Positions 46,191 through 54,600 of a stretch of 64,000 bases of DNA are shown here, in pieces (the first letter of the stretch is position 1; each line of letters starts with the position of its first letter). Made by a program: the position numbers and the translations under genes. The notes beneath the pieces were generated by a model. That model made no database searches. It saw only the letters and a program-made list of their open reading frames with translations, and was not told where the DNA came from. This DNA comes from CAVWUA01 sp963758025 (GTDB lineage: Bacteria > Planctomycetota > Planctomycetia > Isosphaerales > Isosphaeraceae): contig CAVWUA010000031.1 in the NCBI GenBank assembly GCA_963758025.1, positions 1 to 64,000 of the forward strand, in the 5' to 3' direction.

Positions 46191-47405
46191 ATGGAGCGGG
46201 GTTGCCGTCGTTGGCGAGCCGCCCAGGGGCTCGCGGGGGTCCTGGGCCTCGTGACATCCGGGTGTCACTGGCTGCCCGTTCACCGGGTGGATCACGCGCT
46301 GGACCCGCGACGGCTTGAGAGTCGCCCGGCGGGAATGACGGCCGTCGCGCCGGAGCCGGCCGCCGATGGGGGCGTGCGCCTGCCGGCAACGCCCCTTCAG
46401 CCGATCTCCGACAGCGAAGCGCTGGGCGACCGATCGACACCGACCCCGCTGCTCGATGCGGCCCTGGCCCGCGCCCGCGACTCGCGACAGGTCGTAATCG
46501 ACGATCTGGCGGTGGAGGACCCGGACCCGGCACCGGAACCCGTTTCGCCTGCGAAACCCGCTCCGGTCCCTCCGCCGGTCGAAAGTCCCGCCCCGGAAAC
46601 CCCCTTGCCATCGGAGACGGTGGAGCCGGAAATTACTTCCACCGATCCCCCCTCTCCGTCGGTGCCGAAGGTCGCTCCGGAGATTCCGGACGTGGAACCC
46701 CGCGCGGCGACGACCCCCGAGGAACAGTGGCGTGAGGGGCTGGAGCGGCTCCACGCACTGGCAAGAGCGGAAAGCGACGAATCGGCTGATGACCCGGATG
46801 CCTCACGCTGGGCGATCCGGGAGCGCTGGCTGACGCTCCTGGACGAGACAACGGCCGAGATCACGACGGGCGGAGATCCCTCGCTCTGGACGACGGTCCT
46901 CATGACGCTGGCCGAGTCCTGCGAGGACGGGCCGCCCACCGACCTGCACGCCGCGGCGAGCGTGCTGGAGGCGGAGGCCCCTCTGGAGATCGACGTCCTG
47001 CAACTCTGCCGGCGGGTCCAGGGGTTCGGCAACTACGAGCCGGTCGACGCGACGCACTGCCGGGCGGGAGAGCCGTTGATCCTCTACTGCGAGATGCTCG
47101 GCCTGCACTACGTTCCCGATGGCGACCTGTTCCGCTCGCGTCTGGAATCGTCGGTGGAGATCCTCCCGGACGACGCCGACACACCGATCTGGGAGCACGT
47201 GCTCGGCGTGGCCGAGGATACGTGCCGACGCCGCCGTCGTGATTATTACGTGAACTACCGGCTCACCCTGCCCGAATCCCTTCCCCCCGGCTCGTATCAA
47301 CTCCGCATGATCCAGCAGGACGTGCTCGGCGGCGGCACGACGATCCGGACGCTTCCCTTGCGGATCGTCAAGCCGGAGCCGTCCGAGCCACTGGCATTAA
47401 AATAG
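46191..47405 (+). CDS. Lipoprotein with Pro/Glu-rich linker, function unknown
   Basis: The N-terminus (AAQGLAGVLGLVTSGCHWLP) has a lipobox TSGC. Residues about 95-180 are a Pro/Glu/Val-rich linker. The C-terminal domain begins near EEQWREGLERLHALARAE and contains RRVQGFGNYEPVDATHCRAG and a beta-rich end (YYVNYRLTLPESLPPGSYQL). I do not recognise the family name with certainty. The 404-aa gene starts at 46191, after the 5-oxoprolinase operon. Confidence 0.6.
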   Translation: MERGCRRWRAAQGLAGVLGLVTSGCHWLPVHRVDHALDPRRLESRPAGMTAVAPEPAADGGVRLPATPLQPISDSEALGDRSTPTPLLDAALARARDSRQVVIDDLAVEDPDPAPEPVSPAKPAPVPPPVESPAPETPLPSETVEPEITSTDPPSPSVPKVAPEIPDVEPRAATTPEEQWREGLERLHALARAESDESADDPDASRWAIRERWLTLLDETTAEITTGGDPSLWTTVLMTLAESCEDGPPTDLHAAASVLEAEAPLEIDVLQLCRRVQGFGNYEPVDATHCRAGEPLILYCEMLGLHYVPDGDLFRSRLESSVEILPDDADTPIWEHVLGVAEDTCRRRRRDYYVNYRLTLPESLPPGSYQLRMIQQDVLGGGTTIRTLPLRIVKPEPSEPLALK

Positions 47406-47538
47406 ACTCAGCCCTGCACGGATGTCGCGCTGGCACAACATCGCACGTGAAAATTCGCCAGCGCCTTGCGTCGTCCGGGACGAGAGGGGACAATCGCGAC
47501 ATCCAACCGTGCAAGCCTAAATTAAAGGTCGAAGGGGG

Positions 47539-49153
47539 ATGGGATCATGGGGCGGATGGCGTTTCGCATCCGATATTCTGGGTTTGATCGTGGGCCTGGT
47601 ACTCGTCGGCGGGGCGTTGACCGCACGGGGTTTGACCGCGGCGGAGCGACGACGCCGCGTTTATCGCGAATAAAAACTCGAAAACCTTCCATCGCCCCGA
47701 ATGCTCGGCCCTGAAGCGGACATCGGCCAAGAACAAGATCCCCCTGGCCGACCTGACGGAAGCGAAATCCGGCGGCTTCCGCGCCTGCGGCATCTGCAAG
47801 CCGGATGCCACGACGATGCTCGCTCAGGCCACACCGCGAGGCAAGGCCGCCTCCAAAGCCAGTGCCCCCGCCAATGCCGAGGACGACGGCACCTTGAAGT
47901 TCTCCCGCGATATCGCCCCGATCCTCGTGGGCAACTGCATCGGCTGCCATAACCCGAAGGACAAGGACCGTCGCGCCGGCCTCGACATGACCACCTTCAA
48001 CGGACTTCGCCAGGGCAGCCAGAACGGTCAGGTGATCGTCGCCGGTAAGCCGGAGGAAAGCCCGTTGATCCTCCACGTCAAGGGGGAGGAACCCCCCAAG
48101 ATGCCACCCGGTCAGCGCAACCTGGCCCCCGAAACGATCGCCAAGATCGAGGAGTGGGTCAAGCAAGGGGCCTTGCTCGATTCCGGCGTGGACCCCGCCA
48201 CCGAGCTATCGAAGATCGCCCCCACCCCCGAGATGCTCCGCAACGCCGAACTGGCCAAGCTCTCTCCCGAGGAACTGGACCAGCGGGTCACGGACGCCGG
48301 GATGGAACGCTGGAAGAAGGCCAGCGCCCAGACCGAGCCGGAGGTGACCGCCGGCAAGCACGTCATCCTCTTCGCCGCCAATCTGCCCGAGGATCGCGCC
48401 CAGGCTCTCGTGAAGACGATGGACGGGATCTACCCGGCGATGAGCGACCTGCTCGGCCCGGCGGCCGACCCGGTGCTCGGCGGGCCGGCGAAACTCAGCC
48501 TGTATGTCTTCGCCGACCCGAATAGCTACATCGAGTTTGTCCGTTCCCTGGAGCGCCGGGAGGTCGAGTTGGGGGCCGAGCAGGCCCACGGCAACCTCGG
48601 CGTTGAGATGCCTTACCTCATCGCGCTCGACCCGCTGGGGGGCAAGGCCGAGCCTGAGGCCGAGCCGGCCAAGCGCTCCACGACCCGCCGCAAGAATGAC
48701 GACGAACCGACGTCGAGTGGCCCCGAGCGCGGCCTGGCGGGTTTGCTCGCCGAGCAGTTCGGCCAGCAGGCGACCGCGCAGGCGGGGGAACCCCCGCGCT
48801 GGCTCGTGCTGGGGCTGGGAACGTACCTGGCCTCGAAAGTCGAGCCGCGAAGCCCCTATTTCAACAAGCTCCGGGCCGAGACCGTCGAACAGTTCCGACT
48901 CGGCTGGACGACCAAGGTGCAGGAGGCTCTCGGTGATGAGGGAAGCGACGAAAGCGTTCGCGCCGTCGGCTTCAGCATGATGGAATGGCTCGGCTCATCC
49001 TACAAGCAGCACTTCACCCCGTTCGTCCGTGAGATGCTCGGCGGCAACAAGAAGCTGGACGACACGATCAAACAAGGCTTCGGCGCGACCCGCGAGCAGT
49101 TCCTCCAGGTCTGGGGCCGCTGGGTCGCCCTCCACTACGCACGGGGCCGCTGA
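47539..49153 (+). CDS. Exported planctomycete-type cytochrome c domain protein with an Ada-like Zn site (one frameshift)
   Basis: A signal peptide (SDILGLIVGLVLVGGALTA) is followed, after a one-base insertion near 47646-47650, by FIANKNSKTFHRPECSALKR and FRACGICKP, resembling the Ada metal-binding domain with its Cys cluster. Next is a PSCyt1-type heme domain, LKFSRDIAPILVGNCIGCHN, with the ligand-side GEEPPKMPPG. The rest includes a peptidase-MA-like helical region (WLVLGLGTYLASKVEPRSPY). It is probably periplasmic. The function is not known; an ATG at 47816 lies too far inside. Confidence 0.7.
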
Positions 49154-49184
49154 AGGTCGATTCGGGATTCCTGAGGACGTCACC

Positions 49185-49523
49185 ATGCCCTCGCACGATG
49201 CTTATTTCATCCCCGCCGGGGAAGGTTCCCACCACCAACTCTTCCCCGGAGTCGAGATCCGCACGACCGCCGGCCAGGGCCTGATGCTCTCGGTCGTGAC
49301 GTTCGAGCCGAATTCGGTTGTCCCGGAGCACGCCCATCCGCACGAGCAGATGGGCATCATGATCTCCGGCCGCCTGGAATTCACTGTCGGCGGCGAAACG
49401 AAGATCCTCGGCCCCGGCGACATCTGGCGCATTCCCGGCGGCGTTCCTCACAAGGTCGTCGCCCTCGATGGCCCCGCCGTCGCTCTCGATTGCTTCCACC
49501 CGATCCGCGAAGACTACCTCTGA
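49185..49523 (+). CDS. Small cupin-domain protein
   Basis: The 112-aa single-domain jelly roll has the cupin metal motifs VPEHAHPHEQMGIMISGRLE (motif 1) and PGDIWRIPGGVPHKV (motif 2). Such proteins bind a metal and small ligand; no substrate can be named. It follows the cytochrome gene by 31 bases, and its end overlaps the convergent pdxJ gene by 10 bases. Confidence 0.85.
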   Translation: MPSHDAYFIPAGEGSHHQLFPGVEIRTTAGQGLMLSVVTFEPNSVVPEHAHPHEQMGIMISGRLEFTVGGETKILGPGDIWRIPGGVPHKVVALDGPAVALDCFHPIREDYL

Positions 49524-50254
49524 CCCATCGCTTGCAGATAGAGCCGAACCGTCTCCGCGTAGCCGAACTCCAGGGCGTCGGCGATGAAGGCGTGTCCGAT
49601 GGACACTTCCTCCACACTGGGGACCCGGGAGAGGAAAAGCGGAAGGTTCTCGCGGGTCAGGTCGTGACCGGCGTTGACCTCCAGACCCAGTTCCGAGGCG
49701 CGGCGGGCGGTGGCGGCGAAATCCTCGACGACCCGTTCTCCGTCGCCCCGGTCAAAGGCGCTGGCGTAGGGCTCGGTGTACAGCTCGATGCGGTCGGCCT
49801 TCAAGGTGGCAGCCGCGTCGAGCCGGGAGGGGTCGGCGTCCATGAACAGGCTCACGCGACACCCCTGACCGTGAAGCGTGTCGAGGATCGGACGGAGACG
49901 CTCGACGTTCGGCGAGTTCAGGTCCCAGCCGTGGTTGCTGGTGAAGGCACCGGGATCGTCGGGCACGAGGGTACACTGAGTCGGTCGCACAGCCCGGATG
50001 ATGTCCAGGTAATCGCCGTGGAAGGGGTTGCCCTCAATGTTGAACTCAGCCTCGGGGTAGTTCTTCAGGAGGTCGGCGATCTCGCGGACGTCCTCGGGCC
50101 GGATGTGGCGGCGGTCGGGCCGGGGGTGCACGGTGATCCCGTGCGCCCCGGCCTCCAGGCAGATCCGCGCGGCCCTTGCCGGACTCGGGATGCCGCTGTG
50201 ACGGGTATTCCGTAAGGTCGCGACCTTGTTGACGTTGATACTGAGCTTGGTCAT
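49514..50254 (-). CDS. pdxJ: Pyridoxine 5'-phosphate synthase
   Basis: The TIM-barrel enzyme joins 1-deoxyxylulose-5-P and aminoacetone-phosphate to pyridoxine-5-P in vitamin B6 synthesis. Signature parts are LSINVNKVATLRNTRHSG, GAHGITVHPRPDRRHI, FNIEGNPF, TLVPDDPGAFTSNHGWDL and GLEVNAGHDLTRENLP. The 246-aa length is normal. It is followed in the opposite direction by aroF, 15 bases upstream, so both are likely in one transcript. Confidence 0.93.
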   Translation of the reverse strand: MTKLSINVNKVATLRNTRHSGIPSPARAARICLEAGAHGITVHPRPDRRHIRPEDVREIADLLKNYPEAEFNIEGNPFHGDYLDIIRAVRPTQCTLVPDDPGAFTSNHGWDLNSPNVERLRPILDTLHGQGCRVSLFMDADPSRLDAAATLKADRIELYTEPYASAFDRGDGERVVEDFAATARRASELGLEVNAGHDLTRENLPLFLSRVPSVEEVSIGHAFIADALEFGYAETVRLYLQAMGQR

Positions 50255-50269
50255 CGTCGTGGCCTCACC

Positions 50270-51283
50270 TCACATCGTCCGGTCCACGGCCTCGGCAACT
50301 CGTCGGCACTGGGCCATCATCTGTCCGAAGGCGGCCGGGGTGATCGTCTGCGAGCCGTCGCTCATGGCGTGCTCGGGGTCGTCGTGGACCTCGACGATCA
50401 GCCCATCGGCCCCGGCGGCGACGGACGCCTTGGCCATCGGCAGAACCAGCGACGCCTTCCCCGTGCCGTGCGAGGGATCGACGACGACCGGCAGGTGGCT
50501 CTTCTGGTGCAGATACGGCACGGTCGCCAGCGGGAGGGTGAACCGGGTGTGCTCCTCGTACGTGCGGATGCCGCGCTCGCAGAGCATGACGTTCGGATTG
50601 CCGCGGTCCAGGATGTATTCGGCGGCGAGCAGGAACTCGTCGATCGTCGCGCTCATCCCTCGCTTCAGAAGGGCGGGCTTGCCACTGTCGCCGACAGCCT
50701 GCAAGAGCTGATAGTTCTGCATGTTGCGGGCGCCGATCTGGAGCACGTCGGCGTACTCGGCCACCATCGGGACGTGTTCCGGGGCCATGACCTCGGTGAC
50801 GATCGCCAGGCCGGTCGCCTCGCGGGCGGCGGCGAGCATCTTGAGGCCCTCTTCCTTGTGTCCCTGGAAGCTGTACGGACTGGTGCGCGGCTTGAACGCC
50901 CCGCCTCGCAGGCCGGTCGCGCCGAGCTGCTTGAGCTTCTTCGCCAGGCTGACGATCTGCTCCTCGCTCTCGACCGAGCACGGCCCGGCGATCGCGGCGA
51001 CCTTCACGCCGCCGACCTCCAGACCGAGCGCCTTGACGACCGTGCGCTCGGCCTTCAGCTCGGAGGAGGCCCGCTTGTAAGGCGCCATGATCGGCAGGAC
51101 CTTCTCGACCCCGGGCGCCGGCTCCAGGGCCTCGACCAGCCCGACCCGTTCCTCGCCGATGGCGGCGACGACGGTTTGATGCGTCCCGTGGATGACCTGG
51201 GGCGTCATCCCCAGCTCCCGGATGTGCGCGACCATATGATCCACCTGCTCGGTCGTTGCGTCGGGTTTCATGACGACGATCAC
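50270..51283 (-). CDS. aroF: 3-deoxy-7-phosphoheptulonate synthase (DAHP synthase, I-beta type)
   Basis: It makes the first committed step of aromatic amino-acid synthesis. An N-terminal ferredoxin-like domain (VIVVMKPDATTEQVDHMVAH) precedes the NeuB-like barrel with AAIAGPCSVESEEQIVSLAK, GGAFKPRTSPYSFQG, LLKRGMSATIDEFLLAAEYI and VVVDPSHGTGK. I chose the GTG at 51283, which matches the family start MIVVMKP; an ATG at 51304 is possible. It is preceded by a long leader with an attenuator (see 51392-51909). Confidence 0.93.
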   Translation of the reverse strand: MIVVMKPDATTEQVDHMVAHIRELGMTPQVIHGTHQTVVAAIGEERVGLVEALEPAPGVEKVLPIMAPYKRASSELKAERTVVKALGLEVGGVKVAAIAGPCSVESEEQIVSLAKKLKQLGATGLRGGAFKPRTSPYSFQGHKEEGLKMLAAAREATGLAIVTEVMAPEHVPMVAEYADVLQIGARNMQNYQLLQAVGDSGKPALLKRGMSATIDEFLLAAEYILDRGNPNVMLCERGIRTYEEHTRFTLPLATVPYLHQKSHLPVVVDPSHGTGKASLVLPMAKASVAAGADGLIVEVHDDPEHAMSDGSQTITPAAFGQMMAQCRRVAEAVDRTM

Positions 51284-51391
51284 GGTGCCCCGTCCTCCCC
51301 TCATTGTGGAATCGCCCGGCCTCTGGCTGTCACGGGCGGGCGACCCTGGCCTGAATCATGAGATCAGATACTGAAAAACATCGAGATCAAC

Positions 51392-51427
51392 AAAAAAGCC
51401 CCGAGACCTGCGTCAGGTCCCGGGGCC
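51392..51427 (-). terminator. Attenuator terminator upstream of aroF
   Basis: On the minus strand GCCCCGGGACCTG pairs with CAGGTCTCGGGGC (13 bp with one G-U pair, 3-base loop), followed by TTTTTT. It lies 109 bases before the aroF start and points into it. The terminator's 5' arm (51413-51427) is also complementary to 51490-51504. Confidence 0.85.
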
Positions 51428-51474
51428 TTGTTCCGAGTGTGTTCTTGAATGTGCGAGACGACTCCCAGAGAAGA

Positions 51475-51591
51475 CTAGGAATCGCCGATGGCCCGGCGAC
51501 CTGAGGATGTCCAGCCCGTAAACGCCCACGACCACCACCAGCGATGGCCTCCCGGCAAACCGAAGTGGGCGGACGGGTAATCGACGGACAT
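51475..51591 (-). CDS. Candidate Trp-rich leader peptide of aroF
   Basis: In the leader, a frame from ATG 51591 to TAG 51475 encodes 38 aa including HRWWWSWAFTGWTSSG: five Trp codons within ten. The distal part of the frame contains the segment 51490-51504 that can pair with the terminator arm. This is the layout of a Trp attenuator. A weak point is the absence of a Shine-Dalgarno before the ATG. An overlapping frame starting GTG (after GGGAGG) reads VVVGVYGLDILRSPGHRR and is an alternative. Confidence 0.5.
   Translation of the reverse strand: MSVDYPSAHFGLPGGHRWWWSWAFTGWTSSGRRAIGDS
51490..51504 (-). promoter_or_regulatory. Candidate antiterminator arm in the aroF leader
   Basis: The leader RNA segment TCAGGTCGCCGGGCC is complementary at 13 of 15 positions to GGCCCCGGGACCTGA (51413-51427), the 5' arm of the terminator. 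Pairing of the two would prevent the terminator. The segment lies just after the Trp codons, inside the leader peptide frame. Confidence 0.6.
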
Positions 51592-51626
51592 CAGTGCGGC
51601 ACCAGGCCAGAAGGAAAAGAATCGGA

Positions 51627-51651
51627 CCGGACCCGATCTGGTCGGGTCCGG
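51627..51651 (-). promoter_or_regulatory. Stable hairpin in the aroF leader
   Basis: A perfect 10-bp stem CCGGACCCGA / TCGGGTCCGG with a 5-base loop. On the minus strand TCCGATTCTTTTCC follows, so it may also slow or stop transcription. A second 8-bp hairpin, CCGACGGG-TTG-CCCGTCGG on the minus strand, lies at about 51687-51705. Confidence 0.55.
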
Positions 51652-51710
51652 CCGAACCGTATCACGGTCAAAGGATGCGGCTTGCCCGACGGGCAACCCG
51701 TCGGCTGCCG

Positions 51711-51743
51711 TTAGGCCAGCCGCCTCTGGTTGTCACTACACAC
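51711..51743 (-). CDS. 10-codon upstream ORF with a near-perfect ribosome binding site
   Basis: AAAGGAGGTGATC (minus strand, 51746-51758) matches the full complement of the 16S rRNA 3' end. Seven bases after its AGGAGG core is a GTG opening a frame of ten codons, M-C-S-D-N-Q-R-R-L-A, then TAA. The strength of the ribosome site on such a short frame suggests a regulatory role in the aroF leader rather than a protein product. Confidence 0.5.
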   Translation of the reverse strand: MCSDNQRRLA

Positions 51744-51881
51744 GCGATCACCTCCTTTACGCCAAGACACCCCGGTCCCGCGGGAGTCCAGCCTCGAGCG
51801 GAAGCGGGCTCTAGCCCGTCGTACCACGTTGCGTACGACCCGAAGTGCCGGCCGGGCGTGTGAATCCTGACCGACATCATT

Positions 51882-51909
51882 ACTATAGCAGCCGTGAACC
51901 TTCGATCAA
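51882..51909 (-). promoter_or_regulatory. Sigma-70-type promoter of the aroF leader transcript
   Basis: On the minus strand TTGATC, 16 bases and TATAGT form a reasonable -35/-10 pair. Transcription would start near 51875, giving a leader of almost 600 nt before aroF. The -35 box overlaps the stop codon of the upstream PEP-CTERM gene. Confidence 0.5.
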
Positions 51910-52805
51910 TGGTCCAATGGTCCTTGCATCAATTTTTTCCGAAGGCCCGTGGAGCCGCCGCGACGCAACCGTTTGACGCCCAGCAGGATCAAGCCGCCAA
52001 GGGGCAAGAGCAGCGCCGTGGTCGGCTCGGGAACGGAACGCAGCTCGATCCGCGCGATCTGGTAGCCATTGGCCAGGAAGTCGGCATTGGTGAATCGGCT
52101 GTCGCTGAGGACCGGACCGCCCGGCGTGTAGCTCGCCGTGGGTGCGTGGACGACGCCGTTCTCATCCGCGCCCGTGTTGTTCATGGACTGGCCGAGGAAG
52201 GCGGTCGTATCGAACATCTCGTCGCTCACCTCCGTCCCGGCGTCGCGAACCTGAGTACCAAGAACTGTGAACGAGATCAGCCCAGGGGTGCCGGGATCGC
52301 TGTTGAACAGCCCGCCGCTGGTAAAGACCGGATGGGCCAGCGGATCGCCGTTGGCGATGAAGTAATCATTGCTCGGGACGACCATCGCCGCGTAGCTGAA
52401 GTAGCGGGAGGACGCCAGACTGCTGTCGAGCGTGATCAGAAGGCTCGCCATGCCACCGGGTGGGATCACCGGAGGGGGCGGAAAGCCCGCGCCGGCGCCG
52501 GGACCTACGATCACCCCTTGCTCCATGCCCGCGCTGCTGGCCGTGAATGCGTCGCTCAGGGGCATCGGGTTGCCATCCTCGGCAATCCGCTCCAGCGCCG
52601 AGGAAGCGGGGTCGCCCAGATTGTAAATGTCGAAGGTTCCGTCATGGAACCCGACCCAGACCGGCGTGACATGGACCCCGCCCGTCGGCGCGAGGTTCGT
52701 CACGGTGATCTCGACGGTCATCGGACTGGCCAACGCCGGAGCGATCATCCAGAACAACGCGGCGGACGCGACGGCCAGCGTCGGGAGAACGGATCGGCTA
52801 CTCAT
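51906..52805 (-). CDS. PEP-CTERM exported protein with a spondin-N-like domain
   Basis: A signal peptide (LAVASAALFWMIAPALA) precedes a beta-rich domain resembling bacterial spondin-N proteins (VEITVTNLAPTGGVHVTPVW, VGFHDGTFDIYNLG). The C-terminus is a PEP-CTERM sorting signal: VPEPTTALLLPLGGLILLGV followed by KRLRR. In known systems an exosortase removes this tail and the protein joins the extracellular matrix. The 299-aa gene follows an ECF sigma/anti-sigma pair on the same strand. Confidence 0.8.
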   Translation of the reverse strand: MSSRSVLPTLAVASAALFWMIAPALASPMTVEITVTNLAPTGGVHVTPVWVGFHDGTFDIYNLGDPASSALERIAEDGNPMPLSDAFTASSAGMEQGVIVGPGAGAGFPPPPVIPPGGMASLLITLDSSLASSRYFSYAAMVVPSNDYFIANGDPLAHPVFTSGGLFNSDPGTPGLISFTVLGTQVRDAGTEVSDEMFDTTAFLGQSMNNTGADENGVVHAPTASYTPGGPVLSDSRFTNADFLANGYQIARIELRSVPEPTTALLLPLGGLILLGVKRLRRGGSTGLRKKLMQGPLDH

Positions 52806-53029
52806 CGTCGTGGGCTCCTTTGTTTCGGTGTCTCGCTCGATCTCGGAACTCCGCGCGCGGCACGAACGCTCCACGTCGTGCTGAGGGTTGATCGGTTGCA
52901 CGGAGATCCCTCGGGATGGTCCGGCGCGGAAGGTCCCGATTTTCGGGACCACGCGCACAAAGACCATCGTGAGTCGGTTCCCGGCGGCGATCCTGACAGA
53001 AAAATGCGGACGGAATCGGCCCGAATCGC

Positions 53030-53335
53030 TCAGGACGCCGGATCGCCGTCCTCGATCACCTTGCGGAGGCGTTCGCGAAGCTCCGTCGGCATCGTCAGTT
53101 CCGCTCCAGCAAGGCCGGCGGGCGACTCGATCGGCTCGCGGAGCATTCGCAGGGTTTCGCGCAATCGCAGGATCTGCCGACGATAGCGGCGGCAGGCCTT
53201 GCAATAGACCAGGTGCGACCACAGGGCGAGCCGTTCCCCGCGCGAGAGGGGCCGGTCGAGCGACAGGGACGCCAGACGGGCGACCTCCGAGCAGGGGAGC
53301 GTCAAGAGCCTGGCAATGTGGAGTATACGTCGCAC
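53030..53335 (-). CDS. Probable anti-sigma factor with a zinc-finger-like HxxxCxxC motif
   Basis: The 101-aa protein has HLVYCKACRRYRRQI, the HxxxCxxC core of zinc-binding anti-sigma domains (ZAS/zf-HC2). It lies 21 bases after an ECF sigma gene on the same strand. There is no clear membrane segment, so it is likely cytoplasmic. Binding to the adjacent sigma factor is inferred from position and motif. Confidence 0.72.
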   Translation of the reverse strand: MRRILHIARLLTLPCSEVARLASLSLDRPLSRGERLALWSHLVYCKACRRYRRQILRLRETLRMLREPIESPAGLAGAELTMPTELRERLRKVIEDGDPAS

Positions 53336-53356
53336 GACGGTTCGCCCTCGTCGGGA

Positions 53357-53938
53357 TCAGTCTCCGCGACGTGATCCGGTCCGGCCATATCCCTTGTTTT
53401 CCAGGCATGCGCGCAGGAGCAGCCTGGCCCGATGCAGTCTCGCCCAGAGGTTAGTCGGCGTGATATTCAAAAGCTGACAGATCGACTCACTTTCCAGCCC
53501 GTCCAGCTCCCGCAGAAAGAAGGCCTCGGCCAGGTTGGGCGGCAGGTTCGCCAGGCAGCCCCGAAACGCCTCCCAGAACTCCCGGCGTTCGAGGTCCCGC
53601 GACGGCGAGCCTCCCCAGCGCTTCGGGCCGTGCCGCCAGAATCCACCGGCATCGAAGAACGCCGCCTCCGCCGCCTCATCCATCTCCGAGACCGGACGCA
53701 TGCGGCCGCGGCCGCGCGAATGATCCATGATGCGATGACGGAGGATGCCGATCAACCACGTCCGCTCGGAAGATCGCCCGGCGAAGGCATCGCGGCAGCG
53801 CAGGGCTTCCAGAAACGTCTCCTGCACCAGCTCGGCCGCTGTCTCCGGTTGCGAGAGGCGCAGCAAGGCATAGCGGTACAGGGCCTCGCCGTGCCGATCC
53901 ACCCAGTGCTCGGGTTCGAGTCGCGGTGCGTCGTCCAC
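53357..53938 (-). CDS. ECF-type RNA polymerase sigma factor
   Basis: Region 2 reads YRYALLRLSQPETAAELVQE and TFLEALRCRDAFAGRSSERT with TWLIGILRHRIMDHSRGRGR. Region 4 is FLRELDGLESESICQLLNIT then PTNLWARLHRARLLLRACLE. The 193-aa length is typical. I chose the GTG at 53938, six bases after AGGA. The anti-sigma gene and the PEP-CTERM gene follow, suggesting a control unit for the exported protein. Confidence 0.85.
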   Translation of the reverse strand: MDDAPRLEPEHWVDRHGEALYRYALLRLSQPETAAELVQETFLEALRCRDAFAGRSSERTWLIGILRHRIMDHSRGRGRMRPVSEMDEAAEAAFFDAGGFWRHGPKRWGGSPSRDLERREFWEAFRGCLANLPPNLAEAFFLRELDGLESESICQLLNITPTNLWARLHRARLLLRACLENKGYGRTGSRRGD

Positions 53939-54018
53939 GTCGATCCTATCGGGTCGAGAGGATAGGCGTTCGGCGAACAAGGGCCGAGGTCCTGCAGCGG
54001 ACGACCTTCGACCGCCTC

Positions 54019-54596
54019 TTATTCGGTCCCCTCCAGCGCGACCAGGACGCGACGTGCCTGCTCCGCCAGCGACACGAGTCTCGGGTCGCCCGTGCCAAGC
54101 TGCTCGATCGTGGTTCGATAATACCAGAGCACCCGGTCCCGGTCGGCATGGAACCGGCTCCAGATGTCCCGGCCCTCGGCCACGTCCCGCCCGATGCTGA
54201 CGAGGTTGTGGAGCTTGTCGGCCAGGACAACCCCCCGCGCCTCGACGCTCGCGTCGCGCAGGGCGTTCAGGTGATCGGTCTTGCGGTCGATCCAGGGACG
54301 CTTGCGGCCGAGGGCGTCGGTCTTCACCTCGGAGCACGCGGCAACGATCCCGGCGACCGCGTCCCCGAACCTGCGCGGATCTGCTCCAGGGTCGTCTCGG
54401 TATCCTCCACCGCGTCGTGCAAGAGCCCGGCGATCACCACGTCTTCGGCGAAGTCGAGCCGGTCGAGGATCATCGCGACCCCGGCGAGGTGCTGGACGTA
54501 GGGCACGTCCGAACCTCGCCGGACCTGGTCGCGGTGCGCCCAGGCCGCCAGACGCAGGGCGTCGTCGAGTCGGGGCGACATCAGCGGGTCGTTCAT
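54019..54596 (-). CDS. HD-domain hydrolase of the SpoT/MESH1 type (one frameshift)
   Basis: The HD signature is visible as YVQHLAGVAMILDRLDFAED and VVIAGLLHDAVEDTETT, with VLADKLHNLVSIGRDVAEGR later, as in small (p)ppGpp hydrolase-like enzymes. One base is missing near 54366-54372; restoring it gives LEQIRAGFGDAVAGIVAACS then EVKTDALG. About 192 aa is normal. It starts five bases after the alpha/beta hydrolase stop, so they are co-transcribed. Confidence 0.78.
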
Positions 54597-54600
54597 GGGT

